DNA from: Baffinella frigidus
Lineage: Eukaryota > Cryptophyceae > Cryptomonadales > Baffinellaceae
Length of the DNA: 32,417 nt
NCBI GenBank assembly: GCA_026770585.1
Contig: MU647611.1
Coordinates: forward strand, 16,275 to 48,691
Direction of reading: 5' to 3'
A program made the position numbers and the translations under genes. Every line of letters starts with the position of its first letter. Positions within the stretch are counted from its first letter, which is position 1. Under the pieces are notes generated by a model. That model was given only the letters and a program-made list of their open reading frames with translations, was not told where the DNA came from and ran no database searches. Shown one piece after another: positions 27,101-32,417 of this stretch.

Positions 27101-30100
27101 AAATCCGCCTCCTTCTCCAGATCCGCAGACTGGAGGACTCCGTAGTGCCCCGGGAAGCCCCACCAGCTCCCCTGCTCGCTCGCACCGCGCTCGAAGCTGC
27201 TCGGGTGCTTGGCGCGGAGAGAGATGGCGAAGCTTCGGGCATCCAAGATGCGTTCCACCAGATCAACCTTTTTCCCGACCACCGTCATTCCAGAGTCTCT
27301 GGCGAGATCCTTGAGCGCTTCCCCGGAGAGCTGCTCCAGCGTGCTCCGGTCCTGTGCCGGGAAGGGGGGGGGGGGGGAGACGTCACCGGTTGGATCATCG
27401 AAAGGGACCGCGACACCCCTAGCCTAGCCTAGCGTCTCTGTCGAGTGCTTCTCACGAGGCAGTTTCTCTCGAGAGGCGGTTTCCACCACCGGATGATCCC
27501 TGCTCCACTCCTCCCCGACCACCCCCCCACCAATCCGAACTGCGACCTACAATCCATCCAAAGACGTGCGCCAATTGGTCTAGGTGCCGAGGTGGGTCTT
27601 CGTACCCAGATGACAGTGGACATCATCTCTTCCTCAAGGGTGAGAGCAGCCCCCCCGGCTCCCTCACCCCCCCCGTTGGCCGAGGAAGACCACAACGCCG
27701 CGAGATCGAAGCGATTCATAGGAATCTCAACGACGTCGTCGAGATCGGGGGCGAAGTTGGCGCGCCGATTCCTGGATGAGAGACAATCGCGTCACGGAGA
27801 CCACCGCATATATGATCGTGAAGATCAAGACACTTCTGCGCCCCGCGATTCGCCGGCATTGTTTTTTTTGGGGGGGGGTTGCAACCTGAGGGCCTTGGCG
27901 AGTGCTTCAGGCGACTTGGTCTTGCATTCGCCGGCAATGCTGCTCAAGGGAATTTAGAAGTCAGCGAGGTGTCAAGAGTGTGTCTGGATGACTAGGTCTC
28001 TTCCTACGCGCTCGGAACCAACCGCCCAGCACACTACAAGCGTTTGGTGTTTCGGGGTTAGGGGCTTAGGGGTTTAGGGGTATAGGGTTTAGGATTTGCA
28101 AGTTCTGGCCCGAAGCTGCTCCAGAAAGAATCCGTGTTCAAGCATTCACTCAGCAAACATGGTTCCAGTCTGTGTTTCAAGCTTGGTCCACCCTTATCAA
28201 GGGTCTAACCATAACGTGCATCCTATCATCTCCACATTCGGTCAAAACAACTACCACGATTGGGTGCAAGGGGGGAGCAGCTGCGCTGAGGTTAGCTTGA
28301 TCAAAGGCGCGCTGGAGCTCCAAAATCATAAGAAAAAGAGAGAGGGGCGTCAGAAGGGAATGAAGAAGCTCCAACTAGGTTGGGAAACGGTACGCACGCA
28401 CACAAGAGGGGAATTGAAGACGTACCGATAACTAGTGACGACCACTGCCGAGAAAACCGCCTCTGCCTCGAGATCCGCAGGATCGAGAACTCCGTAGTGG
28501 CCCGGAAAGCCCCACCAGCTCCCCTGCCCGCTCGCCCCGCGCTCGAAGCTGCTCGGATGTTTGACTCGGAGAGACGCCGCGAAGGTGCGGGCATCCAAGA
28601 TACGCTCCACCACTTCATGCCTGCTTCCGACCACCATGAGACCCGAGTCTCTGCAGAGATCCTTGAGTGGTTCCAAGAAGAGCTGCTCCAGCGTGCTCAT
28701 GTCCTGTACCGGGGGAGGGGGGGGGAGAGACGTCAACGGTTGGCGCATCGACGAAGGAATCGCTCCCCACCTCTCGCTCCTCACTACAAGAGGCGGTTTC
28801 CATCACCGCATCTGTCCTGCTCCACTGCTCTCCGACCCCCCCCCCCCACTCAGAATCTACGACCTTCAATTCATGCGACGACGTGTGCCAATCTTATCTT
28901 GGAACATACCAGAATCTGTGGGTAAATACACTCATCTGAGCCTTGTTTTTATGCCTAAATAGCACACCCACCCTTATCTTCGGCGTTGGAAGCCTTAAGA
29001 TCGCCACATAATCCGGTATGTTCCGAAATGAAATGAATGCATGTGCCGTGGTGGGCCTCCGTACCCAGCCGGCCACACCCGTGGCCGAGGATGCCCACAC
29101 CGCCGCGAGATTGAAGCGCCCCGAAGGAGACTCCAAAGGAAGCTCGACGAAGTCGGTGAGGTCATACCCGAGACACTCGCCACGCCGTTTCAGCAGGCTC
29201 ACTCGGAGCTGGCTGGCACTCTTGTCCCTCCGCCTAAGCCTGTTTGGGTTTGGGTTTAGGGTGCAGGGTGAAGGGTGGAGCGTGAAGGGTGTAGGCCGGC
29301 GGGGTTGCAGTGGTTGTGATTCAGAGGTGTGAACCTACGATGGGACTGAGCGGGGGCTCTCTCGAAAGGTACCCTGCCCGATTCAGTCAAGCGTCGTGGG
29401 GGCATGTGACCTCCCACGAGGTTGGGGGCGTTTTAGTAGTTCAGGTTTAGGGGTTTGGGTTTAGGGTTTAGTGTTGAGGTTTTAGTGTTGAGGTTTTAGT
29501 GGTTAAGGGTTTAGGGTTTAAGGTTTAGGGTTGCGGGGGGGTTTCGACTTTTCCGAGGTGGGCCTATCGGCTCGCTGTCGTGAGGATCACACTATGCTAG
29601 GCTTGAGAGTAGTAACGAAGGAGAAGAAAAAAGAGAAAAAAAAGGAGAAGAGGGACAAGCAGAAGTTTGGTTGCGCTAAGGTAGTCCTGATGAGTCCTTC
29701 CACGGAACGGCGAGGCATCCGCCCATGTTCCTATCTTGTCAGCAATTAACCCCTTCCTAAAGGATCTGAAGAATCTACCTCTCGTAGAACGTGAGGGTCC
29801 AGTACAAAGCACATCCAACCGTATTTACTGAGGCCCCTTGATTAACTGAGGCAGATATAGAGTGTGACTTGGATTCTCTTTAACCCCAATGCAAAAACGT
29901 CTCATAATTCGAGGGTCCGGGCCCCAGAAAAACCAGTACCGGGGGCACACGTGAGGCAGAGGTCCCCTACCCCATCCTGTCGTAGATCGTGAGGGCCACC
30001 CCCTCGCAGAGCGCCTCCTCTTGTAGATCCTTCAGCTTCATCTGGTGTAGAGTTTAGGTTTGAGGGTTCAGGGTTCAGGGTTAAGGGTTTGGGGTTTGGG

Positions 30101-30231
30101 GTTTGGGGTTTGGGGTTTAGGGTGTAGGGTGTAGGGTGTAGGGTTTGGGGTTTCGGGTTTTAAAGGTTGAGGGTTTGAGGTTCAGGGATCAGGGTGTAGG
30201 TTGTAGTGTTTAGGGTTCAGGGTTTGGGGGT

Positions 30232-30305
<74 letters not shown>

Positions 30306-30533
30306 GTAGAGTTTCACCTTTTCGTAGTCGGCCCGGCTGCCCCGCCACCTCCCCGCAATGCTCCTGGGGGTGAGCACCAGAGTCGATTTGATCACACGTG
30401 ACGACCGCGGAAAGTTGAGGTTCGGCAGGTTCAGGAGAGGGAGGTTCAGAAGGGTCCCAAGGCGGGCCCGTCTCACGCCGGAGCTGAGGCGGGCCCGTTT
30501 CGCGGGGTTCAGGAGGCAGGGTTCATGAGACAT
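22804..30533 (-). CDS. SAP-module repeat protein with TRAF-type zinc finger
   Basis: Hand-spliced gene with 16 exons: 30318-30533, 29971-30041, 29065-29212, 28426-28703, 27886-27939, 27606-27771, 27071-27351, 26735-26788, 26411-26582, 25921-26204, 25198-25251, 24611-25043, 24447-24545, 24063-24119, 23063-23349 and 22804-23029. The sum is 2880 nt (960 codons with stop) and every phase matches. SAP domains bind AT-rich DNA or chromatin, so a nuclear role is likely; PAKRAR near the N-terminus could be a nuclear signal. Three copies of a SAP segment are followed by GSWWGFPGHYGVL, a motif I do not recognise. A TRAF-type Cys/His finger follows, which in known families mediates protein contacts, often in ubiquitin signalling. 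The start (ATG at 30533) is the first Met of an open first exon and may not be the true one. The 33-nt last intron is doubtful. Confidence 0.75.
23540..23775 (+). pseudogene. Plus-strand gene-end fragment inside a SAP-gene intron
   Basis: A CCCTAAA/CCCCAAA tract ends CCCTACAG, then about 95 nt of exon-like sequence follows. After that comes GGCCGCCGTGTTGGTAG with CAATACAGGTCT, which matches GGCGGCAGTGTTGGTAG with TAATAAAGGTCT in the 3' end of the FHA-RING-ankyrin gene (21802-21830). It looks like the last intron, exon and 3' end of a related gene copy. Confidence 0.4.
23875..24050. repeat. Telomere-like tract in SAP-gene intron
   Basis: GGTGTAG units with GGGTTTCGG at one end, C-rich on the gene's sense strand. 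Confidence 0.88.
24346..24412. mobile_element. Family B core remnant
   Basis: GATCCTACAGTAGGCCTACAG, with the word repeated, then CTACAGTGGTCCTG and an 11-G run match the core of the copy at 3858-3982. The terminal arms are not recognisable. A further weak core lies at about 4999-5060. Confidence 0.4.
24447..25251 (-). CDS. Fourth Z-X copy fused to a TRAF-type zinc finger
   Basis: Z4 is 25198-25251 (54 nt, LSPQAIANGL). The next exon, 24611-25043 (433 nt), starts like other X exons (KRRANFAPDL), then runs into an 11-residue repeat (TSSHHVLIAT type), a Pro/Ser-rich stretch and CGWTGRLGALAEHLAECNF with a further Cys pair. Exon 24447-24545 continues VQRRDVGAHEAGC, then CARCGFEFTLGEPR. The Cys/His spacing fits the TRAF-type zinc finger family. 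An 11-C run (plus strand) in the last exon is in frame as given; one base more or less would break the gene. Confidence 0.75.
24871..24990. repeat. 33-nt in-frame minisatellite
   Basis: About 3.5 copies of a 33-nt unit (plus-strand core GTGGCAATGAGGACGTGG) encode an 11-residue repeat in the SAP-gene exon with the zinc finger. Confidence 0.8.
25730..25785. repeat. Palindromic sequence
   Basis: AGGTTCGCTTGATATGAT faces ATATCAAGCAAACCT, and a third arm ATCAAGCGAACCT follows. It lies in the intron after Y3; a related but non-palindromic sequence lies at about 28290-28310. Confidence 0.65.
25921..26788 (-). CDS. SAP gene repeat module 3 (exons Z3, X3, Y3)
   Basis: Z3 26735-26788 (54 nt, KSSETLVKSL). 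X3 26411-26582 (172 nt, RRANFAPALDDDDVVELP, LNLTALWSSS, PTLEEEM). Y3 25921-26204 (284 nt, HLKDLCRDAGLSLSGGSRHA then LVERIL, and GSWWGFPGHYGVL). The donor after Y3 is GTAAGG. Size differences from module 2 are all multiples of three, as expected if the copies are kept coding. Confidence 0.82.
27071..27939 (-). CDS. SAP gene repeat module 2 (exons Z2, X2, Y2)
   Basis: Z2 27886-27939 (54 nt, KSPEALAKAL). X2 27606-27771 (166 nt, RRANFAPDLDDVVEIP, then FDLAALWSSS, a Gly-rich stretch and LTLEEEM). Y2 27071-27351 (281 nt). Y2 has the most canonical SAP sequence of the three: ALKDLARDSGMTVVGKKVDL followed by VERIL. Z ends CTCAG/GTTGCA, X ends TGG/GTACGA and Y ends before GTGAGC. Identical positions are used in module 3. 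Confidence 0.8.
28048..28097. repeat. Short telomere-like tract in SAP-gene intron
   Basis: GGGGTTTA-type units between exons Y1 and Z2. Confidence 0.7.
28426..28703 (-). CDS. SAP exon Y1
   Basis: This exon is 278 nt (92 codons plus 2 nt). It starts DMSTLEQLFLEPLKDLCRDS, a SAP helix pair, then VVERILDARTF, KHPSSFERGA and GSWWGFPGHYGVL. The acceptor is a pyrimidine tract ending GGTACAG; the donor is GTACGT. Compared with Y2 and Y3 it differs by whole codons in length. Confidence 0.8.
29065..30533 (-). CDS. SAP gene, N-terminal exons
   Basis: Exon 30318-30533 (72 codons) starts MSHEPCLLNPAKRARLSSG and ends WRGSRADYEK before a GTGAAA donor. Exon 29971-30041 encodes MKLKDLQEEALCEGVALTIY and then DRM plus two bases. 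If this exon were not spliced at its GTAGGG donor it would stop at once. Exon 29065-29212 (first X exon) has LLKRRGE, TDFVELPLE and FNLAAVW, and ends before a TGG/GTACGG donor. It lacks the Gly-rich acidic part of the other X exons. The two introns hold GGGTTTA-type repeats on the plus strand. The acceptor of the first X exon is the weakest choice. Confidence 0.55.
29236..29300. repeat. Telomere-like tract in SAP-gene intron
   Basis: GGGTTTA, GGGTGCA and GGGTGAA units just upstream (sense) of the first X exon. A second tract in the same intron is at 29440-29535. Confidence 0.8.
30050..30310. repeat. Telomere-like intron 1 of the SAP gene
   Basis: It fills the whole intron 30042-30317 and includes 11 perfect GGGTTGA units (30229-30305) and GGGTGTA units. 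C-rich on the sense strand. Confidence 0.9.
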
Positions 30534-30715
30534 GGTTCAGGAGGTAGGGTTCCGGAGGCACGGAGAGATGAGGCCACCCCCCCCGGAACATTTTTCTGGG
30601 GGTGAGCAGCGCGCATTGCGCTTGATCGCGGAAAGCAATCCCTGCGAGGCCTGTTCCCGTAACCTGTGTGAGGCTGGCAAAACACCTGTCAATCGAGCAG
30701 TTGTCCGAAGCCTCG

Positions 30716-30910
30716 CTCTACCCCAGTCGGGTGGACTGATCGTTTTCACAACAAAAGTTGAAGGATGTGTACCACACAACAGGGAAATCAACATCCCGTG
30801 TCCTCATTTCGAAGAGACCTGTGGTACGAATCCGTCAATTTTGGAGCGAAAAGGTGCCCAGCGGTAGACTGTTGCACCAAACTTGTGAGCCTGAATAGAC
30901 TGAGACAGTG
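30716..30910. mobile_element. Family A element, long copy
   Basis: The ends are CTCTACCCCAGTCGGGT and GAATAGACTGAGACAG. Internally, GTACCACAC and GTCAATTTTGGAGCGAAAAGG match the 9357 copy, showing it is the same family with an extra segment of about 60 bp. Confidence 0.6.
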
Positions 30911-31020
30911 CTGAATTGTGACAACACTTTTTTTGTTACAACCCTCTTTTTTAGAGGGGTGGAATACCTGGGTCGCACTGCGCCGGAGACCTCTTGCAGC
31001 GCGCGTGCCACGTCCTTTGT

Positions 31021-31228
31021 TTACGGTTAAGGTTTAGGGTTTGGGGTTTAGGGTTTAGTGTTTAGTGTTTAGGGTTGAGGGTTGAGGATTGAGGGTTTGA
31101 GATTTAGGGTTTAGGGTTTACGGTTTAGGGTTAAGGGTTAAGGGTTAAGGTCTAGGGTTGGGGGTTTAGGGTTTAGGGTTGAGGGTTTAGGGGTTAGGGT
31201 TTAAGGTCTAGGGTTTAGGGTTTACGGG
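31021..31228. repeat. Telomere-like tract
   Basis: GGGTTTA and GGGTTAA units just downstream of the stop codon of the rightmost gene; another short tract in that gene's intron is at 31499-31535. Confidence 0.88.
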
Positions 31229-31253
31229 TGCCGTTATGCATGGCCGCACATCA

Positions 31254-32104
31254 TCAGGTCGCGGGGGCAAACCTCGCGAGGTTAGGACGTAGAGGCGTGG
31301 GGATGCAAGAGTCTTTCCACGCAAGGGCGAAGTTTGCGCCTATGTCGGGAATCTGTCAATTGCAAAGGTTGACCTCAGGGGTTTCGAAGAGCGGAGTGAG
31401 CGAGTCGATGAGGGCTTCCTTCTGCATGGTCGGACATGCCACGCCCTTCGTCTTGCAAATTCCCCACAGCTCCGTGCAGGTAACCTGCAGCGGACTCGTG
31501 GGGTTAGGGTTTAGGGTTGAGGGTCTGGGGTTTCACTCCCAGGACCTCACCTACCCTCTTCCCACCATGCCTCACAGCTCTGTGCAGAGGCGGGTCAGTT
31601 AAATGCGGAAACGGATTCAATTTGAAAGAATGGTGTGTGCTATCTCAAGGATGCAATTTGCAATCTTAGCCTCGAAATAGCTGTACAATGGAACCAAACC
31701 AACCCTAAGATAAAAAAAAGGTGGTCTGACAGGACGCCCCGCCCCCAAGGAAGAACCCTTGCTTGATCGCACTGCAAGACCGCGGCAATCGCAGGTGCAT
31801 CGGAGGGTGGGATGTGAGGGTAGAAGCGCCTGAGAGAATTGAGGCCAGAGATTGGCCAGAGGTCCAGGAGAGATGTGAGGGCGAAAGCCCAGGTACCCCA
31901 CATAACCTGAACAAAACGCGCGATGAAATAAACCACAAAATGTGAGAGCACCTGGATGCCATCGAACGGCGATGAGAAGCTCTCGGAGGACCCCCCCCTG
32001 CCACCCCTGAGGGCCGCGCTGGCGTTGGCGCCATTGGAGTTGTTGGAGCCATTGCTATTGGGGCCGTTGCCCCCCCCGTCCAAATCCTCGTCCACTCGCG
32101 CCGC
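31254..32104 (-). CDS. Unrecognised gene, 3' exons, with SAP-like segment
   Basis: Three phase-0 exons were found. 32104-31952 (51 codons) encodes VDEDLDGGGNGPNSNGSNNS and a Gly/Ser/Asn-rich stretch ending SPFDGIQ before a GTGCTC donor. 31484-31374 (37 codons) encodes CTELWGICKTKG and MQKEALIDSLTPLF, which loosely follows the SAP pattern. 31352-31254 (32 codons plus TGA) encodes IPDIGANFALAWKDSC and LRPNLARFAPAT. The 31374/31352 gap would be a 21-nt intron, which is doubtful; without it the frame stops within that gap. Upstream exons lie beyond the window. Telomere-like repeats fill the 31.5 kb intron and the sequence upstream of 32104. Confidence 0.45.
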
Positions 32105-32417
32105 CTGGTTTGGGGTTTGGGGTTTGGGGTTTGGGGTTTGGGGTTTGGGGTTTGGGGTTTACGGGTGGGAGTTTAAGGTTTAGGGTGTCGGGGTTTCGGT
32201 TTAGGGTTTTGGGGTTAGGATTTAGGGTTTAGGGTTTAGGATTTGGGGTTTGGGGTCTGGGGTTTGGGGTTTGGGGTTTGGGGTTGGGGGGTTGGGGGGT
32301 TGAGGCTTTAGGTTTACAGTTGAGGGTTTGGGGGTTGGGGTGTAGGGTGTAGGGTGTAGGGTGCAGGGTGTAGAGTGTAGGGTGTAGGGTGCAGGGTGTA
32401 GGGTGTAGGGTGTAGGG
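32105..32417. repeat. Telomere-like tract at right edge
   Basis: GGGGTTT units, then GGGTTTA and GGGTGTA units to the window end. It begins exactly at the acceptor of exon 31952-32104. Confidence 0.92.

Noticed and set aside
32105-32417. True chromosome end at the right edge
   Set aside because: Units are degenerate, mixed and start exactly at a splice acceptor; the same sequence recurs inside introns across the window, so it is interstitial.

Overview
The window looks like nuclear DNA of a eukaryote, most likely a unicellular alga. Its short GC-rich exons join across GT..AG introns, and the non-coding DNA is packed with degenerate plant-type telomere motifs (CCCTAAA, CCCTACA, CCCCAAA). The domains are eukaryotic: a TKL-type kinase, FHA, RING, ankyrin, SAP and a TRAF-type zinc finger. 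The species cannot be named from sequence alone. Single-frame ORFs mislead here because most real exons are 40-300 nt and many begin without Met, so I built gene models by hand from splice sites, intron phase and domain continuity.

Layout, left to right. 1-5.3 kb: no convincing gene; (GA)n tracts, two small inverted-repeat element families and weak ORFs. 5.37-10.99 kb, minus strand: a protein kinase gene in at least 12 exons with all catalytic motifs, incomplete at both ends. 11.3-17.5 kb: a repeat field with a dispersed ~290-bp family, a ~190-bp direct repeat, an AT-rich tandem repeat and long CCCTAAA/CCCTACA tracts. 17.63-21.65 kb, plus strand: a complete-looking 847-codon FHA-RING-ankyrin gene in five exons, two of them micro-exons inside telomere-like sequence. 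22.2-30.5 kb, minus strand: a large gene in which a three-exon module with a SAP domain is repeated, followed by a TRAF-type zinc finger. 31.25-32.1 kb, minus strand: the 3' part of another gene, with a possible SAP-like segment.

The main discovery is structural. In all four gene models the telomere-like repeats lie inside introns and nearly always read C-rich (CCCTAAA) on the sense strand, whichever strand the gene is on. In that orientation they could supply branch-point-like CTAAAC and a pyrimidine-rich tract ahead of the 3' AG. Several introns also carry decayed partial copies of the neighbouring exon. The second discovery is the Z-X-Y exon module: each copy has a 54-nt Z exon, an X exon of 1+3n nt and a Y exon of 3n+2 nt, so exon phases stay compatible through the whole array.

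Functionally, the FHA-RING-ankyrin protein is probably an E3 ubiquitin ligase that reads phospho-sites, and a TRAF-type finger sits in the SAP gene. Nothing in the sequence shows that the four genes work together.
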